This document shows positions 17,177 to 27,480 of a stretch of 64,000 bases of DNA, one piece after another. This DNA is from Nitrobacter vulgaris (GTDB lineage Bacteria; Pseudomonadota; Alphaproteobacteria; Rhizobiales; Xanthobacteraceae): NCBI RefSeq assembly GCF_002028545.1, contig NZ_MWPQ01000049.1, forward strand, positions 62,001-126,000. The letters run 5' to 3'. The notes under the pieces are model-generated. The model had not been told where the DNA came from, ran no database searches, and saw only the letters and a list, made by a program, of their open reading frames with translations. Positions within the stretch are counted from its first letter, which is position 1; every line of letters starts with the position of its first letter. The position numbers and the translations under genes are program-made.

Positions 17177-17608
17177 CTACCCGATTGCGGCATCGGTTGC
17201 CGCGGCCAGTTTGCTCTCAAGCCCCTTCGCGGCCGCATAGAGCTTGTCGCTATTCGCATCGAAACCGTGGCGGGCGAAAACAGCCGAAATGTAAGTCGCG
17301 TCGTTATAGCTGACGTAGACCTTGCCGGCCTGGTCCTGCCAGACCAGCATTTTTAGCGGTAAATCGATGGCCAACATGGGATGCTGAAGAAACAGCGGCG
17401 TTCCGCCTTGTGGGCTGCCCACCACCAGAACCGTCGCCGGAGGCATCTCAAGACCGACAGTCTTGGCCGCGGCGGCGTGATCGAGGCGCGTAAAGACCTT
17501 CAGACCGTTCTCCTTCACCGCCGTTTCGAGATGATCCAGCGTGATCTCGAAATGGTGCGCGCTTTGCTTTGTCACCAGATCGGTCGCAGCTTGTGCAAAA
17601 CCTGCCAT
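17177..17608 (-). CDS. DUF302 domain protein
   Basis: 143 residues. DUF302 signature blocks are present: SAHHFEITLDHLETAVKENG, KVFTRLDHAAAAKTVGLEM, VLVVGSPQGGTPLFLQ and MLAIDLPLKMLVWQD, then VYVSYNDATYI. The family fold is a small alpha/beta domain of unknown function, often linked to redox or stress genes. The N-terminus is short and hydrophobic-poor, so probably cytoplasmic. It is divergent from carB; the 284-base gap holds a hairpin-rich leader. Confidence 0.85.
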   Translation of the reverse strand: MAGFAQAATDLVTKQSAHHFEITLDHLETAVKENGLKVFTRLDHAAAAKTVGLEMPPATVLVVGSPQGGTPLFLQHPMLAIDLPLKMLVWQDQAGKVYVSYNDATYISAVFARHGFDANSDKLYAAAKGLESKLAAATDAAIG

Positions 17609-17712
17609 AAAAAGACTCCGAAAATTCGACTATGCGTCGCTCGCATGGGGCGTAACATCGCGGATATTCGTCGGCGGCGGCTGAGTTTTCGTACCCTGCC
17701 CGACCTGGGCAT

Positions 17713-17867
17713 AGGCGCAAAAGGATTTTTGCGCCTCCAAACCGGGAATTGCCGGTTGATGAAGCCCTTATAATCCTTCCCCACCCGGGAAATCTGGTCT
17801 AAAAACAGCCCGCGCGCGAAGATCGCGCTCTTGCTTAAGGGACGCGCGGCTCGCGCGCCCTTTTTTT
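17713..17867 (+). promoter_or_regulatory. Hairpin-rich leader with a terminator just before carB
   Basis: Three structures precede carB: hairpin aggcgcaaaa-ggat-ttttgcgcct (17713-17736), hairpin accgg...ccggt (about 17740-17756), and a GC stem gggacgcgcg...cgcgcgccc (17839-17860) followed by seven T, ending 26 bases before the carB ATG. cagcccgcgcgcg near 17804-17816 could pair with part of the terminator stem and act as anti-terminator. No plus-strand gene lies upstream that would need this terminator, so an attenuator or a short separate RNA is inferred. Confidence 0.5.
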
Positions 17868-17892
17868 GTGCCCGATTTCATCCTGGGACTTG

Positions 17893-20800
17893 ATGCCTAA
17901 ACGCACCGACATCTCGACCATTCTCATCATCGGTGCCGGTCCGATCGTCATCGGACAGGCCTGTGAATTCGACTATTCCGGCACCCAGGCGGTGAAGGCG
18001 CTGAAGGAGGAGGGTTACCGGGTCGTCCTGGTCAACTCCAACCCGGCGACGATCATGACCGATCCCGAACTGGCGGACGCGACCTACATCGAACCGATCA
18101 CTCCCGAAATCGTCGGTAAGATCATCGAAAAGGAACGCCACGTCATTCCCGGCGGCTTCGCGCTGCTGCCGACCATGGGGGGGCAGACCGCGCTGAACTG
18201 CGCATTGTCGCTGCGAAGGCAGGGCACGCTGGATGATTTCGACGTTGAGATGATTGGCGCGACAGCGGATGCCATCGACAAGGCTGAGGACCGGCAACTG
18301 TTCCGCGAGGCCATGACCAAGATTGGTCTGGAGACGCCGAAATCCCGCCTCGCCAATGCCTCGGCGCTGAAAAAGCAATACCGCGACGAATATCTGGCCA
18401 GAAAGGAAACCCTCTCCGGCGATGCACTGGCGGAGCATGAGCGGCAATGGACGCTCGGCGAGAACGAGCGACGCAAGCGCTATCAACAACAGGCGATGGC
18501 GGAAGCACTGATGGCGCTGTCCGAGATCGGCCTGCCGGCGATCGTCCGCCCCTCCTTCACCATGGGGGGCAAGGGCGGCGGCATTGCCTACACGCGCGAC
18601 GAATTCCTCGACATCATCGAACGCGGCCTTGATGCCTCGCCGACCAACGAAGTGCTGATCGAAGAAAGCGTACTCGGCTGGAAAGAGTACGAGATGGAGG
18701 TCGTTCGCGACAAGAAAGACAATTGCATCATCATCTGCTCGATCGAGAACCTCGATCCGATGGGCGTTCACACCGGCGACTCCATCACGGTGGCGCCAGC
18801 ACTGACGCTGACCGACAAGGAATACCAGATCATGCGCGACGCCTCGCTGGCGGTGTTGCGAGAGATCGGCGTCGAAACCGGCGGCTCCAACGTGCAGTTC
18901 GGCGTCGATCCTGCCGACGGACGCATGGTCGTCATCGAGATGAATCCGCGGGTGTCGCGCTCCTCGGCGCTGGCATCGAAAGCGACCGGCTTCCCCATCG
19001 CCAAGGTCGCGGCGAAACTCGCGATCGGCTACACGCTCGACGAAATCGCCAACGACATCACCGGCGGCGCGACACCGGCATCATTCGAGCCCAGCATCGA
19101 CTACGTCGTCACCAAAATTCCGCGCTTCGCGTTCGAGAAATTTCCGGGCGCTTCAACCACGTTGACGACCTCGATGAAATCGGTCGGCGAAGTGATGGCG
19201 ATCGGCCGCACCTTTCAGGAAAGCCTTCAGAAGGCGCTGCGTGGCCTGGAGACTGGCCTTACCGGCCTCGACGAAATCGATATCGAGGGCATGGGCAGGG
19301 GCGACGACAAGAACGCGATCCGCGCGGCGCTCGGCACGCCGACTCCTGATCGCCTGTTGCAAGTCGCACAAGCGATGCGGCTCGGCTGGACTGACGAGGA
19401 AATCTTCAATTCCTGCAAGATCGACTCCTGGTTCCTCGCTGAGTTGCGAGGCATCGTCGAGATAGAGAACAGGGTCCGCGCCCACGGCCTGCCGGGCAAC
19501 GCCTTCGGGATGCGCACGGTCAAGGCGATGGGTTTCTCGGATGCGAGACTCGCGGTGCTCTCAGGCAGAACGGAAGCGGAGGTCAAAGCGCTCAGGCGCA
19601 CCCTCGGCGTGCGTCCCGTCTACAAACGCATCGACACCTGCGCCGCGGAATTCGCCTCACCGACCGCTTACATGTACTCGACCTATGAGTCGCCGTTCGC
19701 AGGCGCGGTCGCCGACGAAAGCGCACCGTCGGACAAGACCAAGGTCGTTATCCTCGGCGGCGGTCCCAACCGCATCGGCCAGGGAATCGAGTTCGACTAT
19801 TGTTGCTGCCATGCCTGCTTCGCGCTGTCGGATGCTGGCTATGAGACCATCATGGTCAACTGCAACCCGGAAACGGTCTCAACCGACTACGATACCGCTG
19901 ACCGGCTTTACTTCGAGCCGCTGACGGCCGAGGACGTGCTGGAGATCATCGACACCGAACGGCAGAACGGAACGCTGCATGGCGTGATCGTGCAGTTCGG
20001 CGGCCAGACGCCGCTGAAACTTGCACGCGCGCTGGAGGCGGCCGATGTGCCGATCCTCGGCACCTCGCCCGAAGCCATTGATCTTGCCGAGGACCGCGAC
20101 CGATTCAAGCGGATCCTCGACCGGCTGAAACTGAAGCAACCAAAGAACGGCATCGCCTATTCGGTGGAGCAGGCGCGGCTGGTGGCCGCCGATCTCGGCC
20201 TGCCGCTGGTGGTGCGCCCGTCCTATGTGTTGGGCGGCCGTGCCATGCAGATCATCCGCGAGGAAAGTCAGCTCGGCGACTATCTGCTCGGAACCCTGCC
20301 CGAACTCGTGCCGGTCGACGTCAAGGCCCGTTATCCGAACGACAAGACCGGCCAGATCAACACTGTGCTCGGCACCAACCCGCTGCTGTTCGATCGTTAT
20401 CTCTCCGATGCCACGGAAATCGATGTCGATTGTCTCGGCGACGGCAAGGACACTTATGTCGTCGGTATCATGGAGCATATTGAGGAGGCCGGCATCCATT
20501 CCGGCGACTCGGCCTGCTCGTTGCCTCCGCGTTCGCTTGATGCAGCCACGATCGCCGAGCTGGAGCGGCAGACCCGCGAACTCGCGCTCGGTCTCGATGT
20601 CATCGGTCTGATGAACGTGCAATACGCCATCAAGGACGGCGAGATCTACGTACTGGAAGTGAACCCCCGCGCCTCACGCACGGTGCCGTTCGTCGCCAAG
20701 GTAGTCGGCCTTCCGGTCGCCAAGATTGCGGCGCGGATCATGGCCGGCGAGAAACTCGCCGACTTCAAACTCGGGGCACAAAAGCTCGGCCATGTCGGCG

Positions 20801-21357
20801 TCAAGGAATCGGTCTTCCCCTTTGCGCGCTTCCCCGGCGTCGACACCGTGCTCGGTCCGGAAATGAAATCGACCGGCGAGGTGATGGGCATCGACCGCTC
20901 GTTCGAGATCGCCTTCGCCAAGAGCCAGCTCGGTAGCGGCACGCATCTGCCGCGCAAGGGCACGGTGTTCGTCTCGGTCCGCGAGAGCGACAAAATGCGT
21001 ATCCTCGCGGCCGTGAAGCTGTTGGCATCTCTCGGCTTCAGGGTGATGGCCACGTCGGGAACGCAACGCTACCTGACCGATAGCGGCGTTCCGGCTGAAA
21101 AGATTAACAAGGTTCTGGAGGGACGGCCGCATATCGTGGACGCCATCACCAACGGCGAGGTACAATTGGTGTTCAACACCACTGACGGGCCGCAGGCACT
21201 GGCTGACAGCCGCTCGTTGCGGCGCGCCGCCCTCTTGCATAAAGTGCCATATTACACCACTCTTTCGGGAGCCGTGGCTGCCGCGCAGGGTATCCGCGCC
21301 TATCTGGGCGGAGATCTTGAGGTTCGCACCTTGCAGAGCTATTTTCCCAAGACTTAG
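17893..21357 (+). CDS. carB: Carbamoyl-phosphate synthase large subunit
   Basis: 1154 residues from the ATG at 17893. It uses bicarbonate, ammonia from CarA and two ATP to make carbamoyl phosphate. Two homologous ATP-grasp halves are present: [19 protein letters not shown] opens the first and [20 protein letters not shown] the second. The allosteric MGS domain is C-terminal ([17 protein letters not shown], then [13 protein letters not shown]). It is about 80 residues longer than the E. coli protein, mainly because of an insert of charged helix around residues 155-205 ([20 protein letters not shown]), a feature I associate with Rhizobiales CarB. A terminator-like hairpin sits directly upstream. 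Confidence 0.97.
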   Translation: MPKRTDISTILIIGAGPIVIGQACEFDYSGTQAVKALKEEGYRVVLVNSNPATIMTDPELADATYIEPITPEIVGKIIEKERHVIPGGFALLPTMGGQTALNCALSLRRQGTLDDFDVEMIGATADAIDKAEDRQLFREAMTKIGLETPKSRLANASALKKQYRDEYLARKETLSGDALAEHERQWTLGENERRKRYQQQAMAEALMALSEIGLPAIVRPSFTMGGKGGGIAYTRDEFLDIIERGLDASPTNEVLIEESVLGWKEYEMEVVRDKKDNCIIICSIENLDPMGVHTGDSITVAPALTLTDKEYQIMRDASLAVLREIGVETGGSNVQFGVDPADGRMVVIEMNPRVSRSSALASKATGFPIAKVAAKLAIGYTLDEIANDITGGATPASFEPSIDYVVTKIPRFAFEKFPGASTTLTTSMKSVGEVMAIGRTFQESLQKALRGLETGLTGLDEIDIEGMGRGDDKNAIRAALGTPTPDRLLQVAQAMRLGWTDEEIFNSCKIDSWFLAELRGIVEIENRVRAHGLPGNAFGMRTVKAMGFSDARLAVLSGRTEAEVKALRRTLGVRPVYKRIDTCAAEFASPTAYMYSTYESPFAGAVADESAPSDKTKVVILGGGPNRIGQGIEFDYCCCHACFALSDAGYETIMVNCNPETVSTDYDTADRLYFEPLTAEDVLEIIDTERQNGTLHGVIVQFGGQTPLKLARALEAADVPILGTSPEAIDLAEDRDRFKRILDRLKLKQPKNGIAYSVEQARLVAADLGLPLVVRPSYVLGGRAMQIIREESQLGDYLLGTLPELVPVDVKARYPNDKTGQINTVLGTNPLLFDRYLSDATEIDVDCLGDGKDTYVVGIMEHIEEAGIHSGDSACSLPPRSLDAATIAELERQTRELALGLDVIGLMNVQYAIKDGEIYVLEVNPRASRTVPFVAKVVGLPVAKIAARIMAGEKLADFKLGAQKLGHVGVKESVFPFARFPGVDTVLGPEMKSTGEVMGIDRSFEIAFAKSQLGSGTHLPRKGTVFVSVRESDKMRILAAVKLLASLGFRVMATSGTQRYLTDSGVPAEKINKVLEGRPHIVDAITNGEVQLVFNTTDGPQALADSRSLRRAALLHKVPYYTTLSGAVAAAQGIRAYLGGDLEVRTLQSYFPKT

Positions 21358-21705
21358 GCCTCAATCGGACTTGATCGGCCCGATAATCGGTCTGCAAGAG
21401 CCCTAAAGGAGTGGAACCTGCAGGCTGCGGGAAGGTTTTTGTCGCGGCAGCAGCCAGTCGGCTACTGTCGCGGTCAAGACGGTGCTCCATTGCTTCGACG
21501 GGTCCAAAGCGAGCTTCTGAACCCAATTGCATTGGAATCATAGAGTTTCGAATTCCCTTAAGAGTTTGCACTAAAGGGGCCGCAAAGACATGCGAGCGTC
21601 GGAGCCGAAACAATAGGCGAATGCGGACTTTACGGCCGGAGGCCCGGACGGAAGCCGCTTCGCACAACGCGGCAATGCCGCCGATGAAGCGAAGGACGAA
21701 GTGAG
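21358..21705. other. 348-base carB-greA gap
   Basis: No gene, clear terminator or RNA is seen. Open frames here lack ribosome sites. It presumably holds the greA promoter. Confidence 0.5.
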
Positions 21706-22182
21706 ATGATCGATAAGGTTCCGATGACCCGAGGGGGACATGCCGCCCTCGAAGTCGAACTGAAAAAGCGCCAGTCGGTGGACCGGCCGCGGATCATCGA
21801 GCAGATCGCCGAGGCGCGGGCGCATGGCGACCTATCGGAGAATGCGGAGTATCACGCCGCAAAAGAAGAGCAATCGCACAACGAGGGCCGTATCGCCGAG
21901 CTCGAAGACAAGCTGGCACGCGCCGACATCATCGACGTCAGCAAGCTGTCCGGCGATACCATCAAGTTCGGCGCCACCGTGACGCTGATCGACGAGGACA
22001 CCGACAAGAAGGCGGTGTGGCAGATCGTCGGCGAAGCCGAAGCTGACGCCAAGCAAGGCCGCATTTCAATCACCTCGCCGCTCGCGCGCGCCCTGATCGG
22101 CAAGAAGAAGGGCTCTTCCGTTGAAGTCGTCGCGCCCGGCGGCGCCAAGGCCTACGAGATCGCAAAGGTCGAGTGGCGATAG
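21706..22182 (+). CDS. greA: Transcription elongation factor GreA
   Basis: 158 residues, the standard length. The N-terminal coiled coil (residues 8-75) carries the acidic tip [20 protein letters not shown], whose Asp and Glu enter the RNA polymerase secondary channel and promote cleavage of backtracked RNA. The C-terminal domain ([24 protein letters not shown], then [16 protein letters not shown]) is complete. It follows carB, as it often does in alphaproteobacteria. Ribosome site aaggac lies about 10 bases upstream of the ATG. Confidence 0.97.
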   Translation: MIDKVPMTRGGHAALEVELKKRQSVDRPRIIEQIAEARAHGDLSENAEYHAAKEEQSHNEGRIAELEDKLARADIIDVSKLSGDTIKFGATVTLIDEDTDKKAVWQIVGEAEADAKQGRISITSPLARALIGKKKGSSVEVVAPGGAKAYEIAKVEWR

Positions 22183-22271
22183 TCGAAACGATCTTAATGC
22201 TGCCCGTATGTCGCGAATAATCCTCGCAGAGTATCGTTTCCTTGATTTACTTTCGCAGAGCAGGACGCGGT

Positions 22272-22526
22272 ATGCGGCTTTTCCGTTTACGTCTCGCAGC
22301 CGCGATGGCCTTGGCGATCCTCGCCGGAGCCGCTCTCGCCGCCGATATGGATATCCCGCGACCTCCGCCGACGACGGATATCCCGGTGCAGAAAGGGCCA
22401 CCGAATTGCAGTCGATGGACCGACGACTGCGTGAATTGCGCACGCGGCTCCGATGGCTCGCCGCCACTTTGCTCGAATGCCGGTTTTTCCTGCCAACCCA
22501 AACCCGTGCGGTGCCTGCGGCCTTGA
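22272..22526 (+). CDS. Small secreted cysteine-rich protein
   Basis: 84 residues from the ATG at 22272, with a signal peptide (MRLFRLRLAAAMALAILAGA, cut near ALA-AD). The mature part has a Pro-rich linker (MDIPRPPPTTDIPVQKGPP) and six cysteines in NCSRWTDDCVNCARGSDG...CSNAGFSCQP...RCLRP, probably paired as three disulfides. I have seen this pattern in uncharacterised Bradyrhizobium proteins. No function can be assigned. Confidence 0.65.
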   Translation: MRLFRLRLAAAMALAILAGAALAADMDIPRPPPTTDIPVQKGPPNCSRWTDDCVNCARGSDGSPPLCSNAGFSCQPKPVRCLRP

Positions 22527-22697
22527 CGTTTCCCTGTCCGGTCGCGGCCAGGACGCCAAGACCAAAGTTACGGAAATCAACTTGTTCCAGTTCTGGAACC
22601 GGTCGGGGGTCCGGGGTGTTAGAATTCTGCGTCGGCCTGTGACGACAGGGTGACGAGCGGGTATGTTCGGACGTCGTAACCGGGGGAAACCTGACAC

Positions 22698-23096
22698 ATG
22701 GACCAGATGTTCGCCAAATGGCAGCCGACTGTTCTCAGTTTGCTTCGCTTCATGAGCGGGCTCCTGCTCATGCAGCACGGCACCGCCAAGCTGCTCGGCT
22801 TCCCGTCCCTGCCGATGTTCGCCGATCTGCAAATCGCGTCGATGGTGGGGGCTGCCGGGGTCATCGAACTGGTCGGCGGCGGGCTTCTGGTCGTCGGGTT
22901 GTTCACGCGGGCCGCGGCCTTCATCACGTCGGGCATGACGGCGGTCGCCTACTTCATGGTGCATGCGCCGCAGAACTTCATGCCGATCGTCAATCATGGC
23001 GAACTGGCCGCGCTCTACTGTTTTGTTTTCTTCTACCTGGTGTTCGCTGGCGGCGGTCCCATCAGCCTCGATAAGATGCTTTTCAACAAGAGTTGA
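22698..23096 (+). CDS. DoxX-family membrane protein
   Basis: 132 residues with four hydrophobic segments and the DoxX signature LLRFMSGLLLMQHGTAKLLG at the N-terminus, ELVGGGLLVVGLFTRAAAFI in the middle. DoxX relatives are small inner-membrane proteins sometimes tied to thiol or quinone redox chemistry. The gene is followed by a convergent Lrp-type regulator 31 bases away. The ribosome site is a weak gggg before the ATG. Confidence 0.9.
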   Translation: MDQMFAKWQPTVLSLLRFMSGLLLMQHGTAKLLGFPSLPMFADLQIASMVGAAGVIELVGGGLLVVGLFTRAAAFITSGMTAVAYFMVHAPQNFMPIVNHGELAALYCFVFFYLVFAGGGPISLDKMLFNKS

Positions 23097-23127
23097 AACC
23101 AATCAGGCTTTGGCTCACCTTGCGGCC

Positions 23128-23613
23128 TTAGCCCGGCACCTTCAGCTCCAACGGCACTGCCGGGGAGTATTTGGAATTGTGAAGCACCAGCGAGGTCCGC
23201 ACGTTGCGCACATGCGGCGCAGCGGTGAGATGCGCGACGAAATCCTGAAATGTGGCCATGTCAGGCGCAACGCATTTCAAGATGAAGTCGACCTCGCCTG
23301 ACAGCATCCAGCATTCGCGCACGAGCGGCTCGCGACGTACGAACTCCTCAAACGCGCGAAGGTCGGCGTCCGCCTGACTCGACAGATGCACCGACGCAAA
23401 CACCGTAACCTCGAAACCGAGCCGCTGGGGATCGAGCAGTCCGCGATATCCCTGAATATAACCATCTTCCTCCAGCGTCCGAACCCGGCGCAAGCACGGC
23501 GGCGGCGAAATGCCGACCCGTTTCGCCAGTTCGACGTTGGTGATCCGGCCGTCGGCCTGAATTTCGTTCAAAATCTTAAGATCGATCTGGTCCAGACTTT
23601 TCGACACACGCAT
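23128..23613 (-). CDS. Lrp/AsnC-family transcriptional regulator
   Basis: 161 residues. The N-terminal helix-turn-helix (LDQIDLKILNEIQADGRITN, VELAKRVGISPPPCLRRVR) is followed by the RAM effector domain with the typical GEVDFILKCVAPDMATFQDF. It may sense an amino acid and act on a nearby operon. The target is not evident: trxB is divergent, 257 bases away, and the DoxX gene is convergent. Confidence 0.93.
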   Translation of the reverse strand: MRVSKSLDQIDLKILNEIQADGRITNVELAKRVGISPPPCLRRVRTLEEDGYIQGYRGLLDPQRLGFEVTVFASVHLSSQADADLRAFEEFVRREPLVRECWMLSGEVDFILKCVAPDMATFQDFVAHLTAAPHVRNVRTSLVLHNSKYSPAVPLELKVPG

Positions 23614-23870
23614 CCAATCCCGAAAGCCGGGGCAAAGGTCGAATCCCGGCAGGTCTTACTTAACGCAAATGGGGACGCTTGCGTAATTTTATTGCGCCAG
23701 GTTCACTTTGGTGCTTAGAGGAATTGTTGCAGTGACGGGTTGCATTTTTCGCATAGCTAGCCAGATATCGGAGGCGTCGATCCCGACGCTTCTCACGCCT
23801 CTACGAGCCTTCGCGGGCCATTTTGTGCCTTGCGCGCAAGCCATTGTCTTACGATAGGGATTCCAATTCC

Positions 23871-24836
23871 ATGTCCGCCCCCACCCAAGCCAAGGTCGTC
23901 ATCATCGGCTCCGGGCCGGCGGGCTACACGGCGGCGATCTATGCGGCGCGCGCCATGCTGGAGCCGGTGCTAATCCAGGGCATCCAGCCGGGTGGCCAGC
24001 TCACCATTACGACCGACGTTGAAAATTACCCCGGCTTCGCCGACGTGATCCAGGGGCCATGGCTGATGGAGCAGATGGAGAAGCAGGCGACGCATGTCGG
24101 TACCCGGATCGTAACCGATACGGTGAATTCCCTCGATGTGTCACAGCGGCCGTTCCGGCTAACCTGCGACAGCGGCGAGGTCTATCTCGCCGAAACCGTA
24201 ATCCTCGCAACAGGCGCGCAGGCGCGCTGGCTCGGGCTGTCATCCGAGGACAAGTTCAAGGGATTCGGTGTATCCGCATGCGCTACCTGCGATGGCTTTT
24301 TCTATCGTGGTAAAAACGTGATCGTAGTCGGCGGCGGCAACACAGCGGTCGAGGAAGCGCTCTTCCTTACCAATTTCGCCTCGCAGGTCACCCTTGTGCA
24401 TCGCCGCGATCACTTCCGCGCTGAACGCATCCTGCAGGATCGCGCATTCAAGCATCCGAAGATCAAGGTCGTCTGGGACAGCGCCATCGACGAAATCTGT
24501 GGCAGCGAGGATCCTCCCAAGGTTACCCATGTGCGGCTCAGGGACGTCAAGACCGGCGCACTCACCGAAGTCGCAGCCGATGGCGTGTTCATCGCGATCG
24601 GCCACGCACCTGCGACCGAACTGGTTACGGGCAAGGTCAAGCTGAAGCCGTCGGGCTACGTCGAAGTTGCGCCGAATTCGACAGCAACGTCTGTGCCGGG
24701 CCTGTTCGCCGCCGGCGACGTCGCGGACGAGGTTTATCGCCAAGCCGTGACGGCCGCAGGCCTGGGCTGCATGGCCGCGCTGGAAGCCGAACGGTTTCTC
24801 GCTGCGCACGCGGGCGACCGCGCTGCGGCAGAATAA
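23871..24836 (+). CDS. trxB: Thioredoxin reductase
   Basis: 321 residues from the ATG at 23871. FAD site VVIIGSGPAGYTAAIYAARA, redox-active disulfide C137-A-T-C140 (SACATCDGFF), NADPH site VIVVGGGNTAVEEALFL and the C-terminal FAD loop GLFAAGDVADEVYRQAVTAAG. It transfers electrons from NADPH to thioredoxin in the cytoplasm. Followed 17 bases later by a LysR-type regulator on the same strand, probably co-transcribed. Confidence 0.97.
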   Translation: MSAPTQAKVVIIGSGPAGYTAAIYAARAMLEPVLIQGIQPGGQLTITTDVENYPGFADVIQGPWLMEQMEKQATHVGTRIVTDTVNSLDVSQRPFRLTCDSGEVYLAETVILATGAQARWLGLSSEDKFKGFGVSACATCDGFFYRGKNVIVVGGGNTAVEEALFLTNFASQVTLVHRRDHFRAERILQDRAFKHPKIKVVWDSAIDEICGSEDPPKVTHVRLRDVKTGALTEVAADGVFIAIGHAPATELVTGKVKLKPSGYVEVAPNSTATSVPGLFAAGDVADEVYRQAVTAAGLGCMAALEAERFLAAHAGDRAAAE

Positions 24837-24853
24837 CCGCGCAGTGTGCCGAC

Positions 24854-25747
24854 ATGGATTGGGACAAGCTAAAAGTGTTTCACGCCGCGGCAGAGGCTGG
24901 GAGCTTCACACACGCCGGTGAGCAGCTCGGGCTGTCACAATCTGCCGTATCGCGACAGGTCGGCGCGCTGGAGCAGGAACTCTCGGTCCCGCTGTTTCAT
25001 CGTCACGCGCGGGGGCTGATCCTGACCGAACAGGGTGATCTGCTGTTCCGCACCGCGCATGATGTCTTCATGCAATTACAGGCGGCGCGCGCCCAGCTCG
25101 CCGACAGCCGGGAAAGACCAAGCGGCGACCTCAAGGTGACGACCACGCCGGGAGTCGGCATCAACTGGTTGATACCGCGCCTAGGCGAATTCACCTCGCT
25201 GTATCCGGAGATCAGGATCTCACTGCTTTTGACGGACGAAGAGCTCGATCTGTCGATGCGGGAAGCCGATATCGCGATCCGCACATACAAGCCGACCCAG
25301 CCCGACCTGATTCAGCGCAAGCTGTTTGCAATATGTTTCCATGCCTATTGTTCGACCGAATACGTCAAGCGTTTCGGCACCCCGCGAACGCTTGAGGAAC
25401 TCAGTGGGCACCGTATCATCCTGCTCAACGAGACGCAGGCATCGCCCCATCTCCAGAACCGCAATTGGCTGATCGATGCCGCTCGCAACGGCTCAGGACC
25501 GCACGAACCCTACTTCACCGTCAACAGCATACTGGGCCTGTTCAGCGCCTGTCAGCAAGGTCTCGGCATAGCGGCGCTGCCGGATTATCTGGTCGGAGGG
25601 AACAACCTGCTGGTTCAGTTGTTTCGCGAATCCGATTCGATTCAGCTAGATACTTATTTCGTGTATCCGGAAGAGCTGAAATCCGTGGCGCGGGTTCAGG
25701 CTTTCCGAGATTTCGTCGTCAGCAAGGCGCAACGCTGGCCGTCGTGA
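24854..25747 (+). CDS. LysR-family transcriptional regulator
   Basis: 297 residues. Winged helix-turn-helix at residues 1-60 (DWDKLKVFHAAAEAGSFTHA, then LSQSAVSRQVGALE), linker helix, and a LysR substrate-binding domain with two lobes (WLIPRLGEFTSLYPEIRISL; GLGIAALPDYLVGG). It begins 17 bases after trxB, so it may regulate or be regulated with it. Effector unknown. The stop is followed by a modular palindromic repeat. Confidence 0.93.
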   Translation: MDWDKLKVFHAAAEAGSFTHAGEQLGLSQSAVSRQVGALEQELSVPLFHRHARGLILTEQGDLLFRTAHDVFMQLQAARAQLADSRERPSGDLKVTTTPGVGINWLIPRLGEFTSLYPEIRISLLLTDEELDLSMREADIAIRTYKPTQPDLIQRKLFAICFHAYCSTEYVKRFGTPRTLEELSGHRIILLNETQASPHLQNRNWLIDAARNGSGPHEPYFTVNSILGLFSACQQGLGIAALPDYLVGGNNLLVQLFRESDSIQLDTYFVYPEELKSVARVQAFRDFVVSKAQRWPS

Positions 25748-25752
25748 TCGGA

Positions 25753-25847
25753 TCAAACTCTGTTTGATTTGATCTGACGCGTTTTCTTCACGCGAACCGT
25801 ATCCATCCTCGGGTCAAGGCCGAGGACATGCTTCGCTCGAAACGCTC
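25753..25847. repeat. Modular palindromic repeat, copy 4
   Basis: A hairpin of gatcaaac...gtttgat type (about 25750-25774) precedes the module gacgcgttttcttcacgcga (25776 on). In this copy the middle carries an extra hairpin cctcgg-gtcaagg-ccgagg before cttcgctcgaaacgct. It lies just after the LysR stop. Confidence 0.75.
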
Positions 25848-25907
25848 TGGCGCAAAAAGACAAAACGCGCGAAACCCGCGCGCTTTGTCACCAGCATCGA
25901 GCGACGG

Positions 25908-26588
25908 TCAGGCGGCCTGCTTATGCATGGCTCCGCCCGAGGACACAGACCCTCGGATCGCCTTGACGGACCTTTCAATCGCTGCCCACAACCGTCCAAT
26001 CTCCGAGGCAGCGCGGCCCTGGGAATCGTATTCGCGTGCCCCTTCGCCGTGTGCAAGCGCCAGCAGCAGATCGGCGCGATTTGTAATCTGGCCACTCCAA
26101 ACCGGAGCGCGGAATTTTGCCAGAGCCTCGCGCGCAATGGTAACGATCGGACTTTCGGAGCCATCGCGCATTGCCGGCGCACCATTGATGACAACCGCGT
26201 AAGGCTTCCGTGCAGACCGGCAGCTCTGGATGGTGCCCTGAACGGCGTTGACGTCGAACACGCCGGGTCGCGCGGGAATCACAACCATGGTTGCATTCCG
26301 GATGGCGTCATCGACGACGGCCGTCAGATTCGGAGGCGTGTCGATAAAGACCCACTCGAAGCCGTCACGCTTCGCGGCGTTGATGATTTCGGTGACGGAG
26401 CGATTGGCTGTCCGGATCGGAGGCTCGTTGGTGCCGCGCAACTTGTGCCAAAGCGTCAGTGATCCCTGCGGATCGGCATCGACCAGCAGGCAGGGCCTCG
26501 AAGCCTTATGAACTTGTGCGGCAAGATGAGCGGCCAGGGTGCTTTTGCCTGAGCCGCCTTTACGCGATGCGAAAACAATAACGTTCAT
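25908..26588 (-). CDS. ParA/MinD-family ATPase, orphan
   Basis: 226 residues from the ATG at 26588 (MNVIVFASRKGGSGKST). The deviant Walker A motif KGGSGKST is at residues 10-17, the VDADPQGSLTLWHK block follows, and FIDTPP carries the Walker B Asp. No ParB, DNA site cluster or partner gene is adjacent, so this is not a chromosome partition pair; orphan ParA proteins often position protein complexes such as chemoreceptors. The C-terminus ends in a short tail (GGAMHKQAA). Confidence 0.88.
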   Translation of the reverse strand: MNVIVFASRKGGSGKSTLAAHLAAQVHKASRPCLLVDADPQGSLTLWHKLRGTNEPPIRTANRSVTEIINAAKRDGFEWVFIDTPPNLTAVVDDAIRNATMVVIPARPGVFDVNAVQGTIQSCRSARKPYAVVINGAPAMRDGSESPIVTIAREALAKFRAPVWSGQITNRADLLLALAHGEGAREYDSQGRAASEIGRLWAAIERSVKAIRGSVSSGGAMHKQAA

Positions 26589-26779
26589 ACCTTGGTCTCC
26601 CGATTGACCCAGGAGAATAAAATGAATCAGCATACTGATTCGTTAAAGACAATTTTTACCGTCTTTTGCCGCCATGGGCCTGTTTTTCATGCTTTTTGGG
26701 GCATTTGAGCCGCGTCGCTGTCCGATATCGAGACGGTCTTGGCCCCAGAGAGCCCGAAATGGAATAGTCGTGCGAAGCC

Positions 26780-27103
26780 TTACGACATGCGTTTCGCGAC
26801 TTTTCGCTCCAACCATTTGCGCTCGATCCACCCCAGCATCCGGGCCATCGGTCCCTGCAAGAACGGCAGATCTTGCGCGATCAAAATAAGACCGAGAGGC
26901 AACATCCACAGCCCGAGAACCGGTAGAAAACTGAAAATGCCGCCGATGATCAACGCCATCGCAAACGGAACGCGGACCAGCCGCGAGGAGGGCTTACGCA
27001 CCCAACCCATAAATTTCGCAAATCGTAGCGGCATTTTACCTTCCAACCAGGCAAGATGCCGATCCAGTTCCGCGCGGTGATCACTGCTCACGTCTCGCTC
27101 CAT
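26780..27103 (-). CDS. Small inner-membrane protein, unknown
   Basis: 107 residues from the ATG at 27103. An N-terminal amphipathic part (ELDRHLAWLEGKMPLRFAKF) is followed by one or two hydrophobic segments (VPFAMALIIGGIFSFLPVLG, LWMLPLGLILIAQDLPFL) and a positively charged end (ERKWLERKVAKRMS). The frame stays open far upstream but that part overlaps the RNase P RNA gene and is not coding. No ribosome site stands out, so the start is uncertain. I do not recognise the family. Confidence 0.65.
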   Translation of the reverse strand: MERDVSSDHRAELDRHLAWLEGKMPLRFAKFMGWVRKPSSRLVRVPFAMALIIGGIFSFLPVLGLWMLPLGLILIAQDLPFLQGPMARMLGWIERKWLERKVAKRMS

Positions 27104-27198
27104 GACAAAAAGATGTTGATTTGTCACGGCGCCACAAGGGGGCGGGATGTCGCGCAGACGTCTCGCAAAAAAATGCCCCCAGATCGGCTTCATCAAAC

Positions 27199-27351
27199 TC
27201 AGAATCCGAACGTCCAAACGACGCTTACCACCGTCAGCGTCAGGAAAGCGCTGAGCGTCCAGCCGATGGCGTAGTTTTTCTCCTCCGGCACGATCCCGCG
27301 CATGTCCTCGACCCCTCCGTGGGTAGGACGCCAAAGGTGCAAATCGGTCAT
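27199..27351 (-). CDS. 50-residue membrane protein
   Basis: Strong ribosome site GGAGG lies five bases before the ATG at 27351. The product starts MTDLHLWRPTHGGVEDMRG and ends in one membrane segment (YAIGWTLSAFLTLTVVSVVW). The ribosome site fixes this start rather than upstream ATGs. Located between the small membrane gene at 26780 and the RNase P RNA gene. Function unknown. Confidence 0.65.
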   Translation of the reverse strand: MTDLHLWRPTHGGVEDMRGIVPEEKNYAIGWTLSAFLTLTVVSVVWTFGF

Positions 27352-27480
27352 TACAACCTCCCATGCAGACATTGCCGCAATACTCCAATGGCGGGAGGGC
27401 AATACAAGTTCCCTTGCAAGTATCCGAATTATTACGGCTCGACTTGACGGCGCGGTGCACAGCGGTCATGCGTACCGCGT

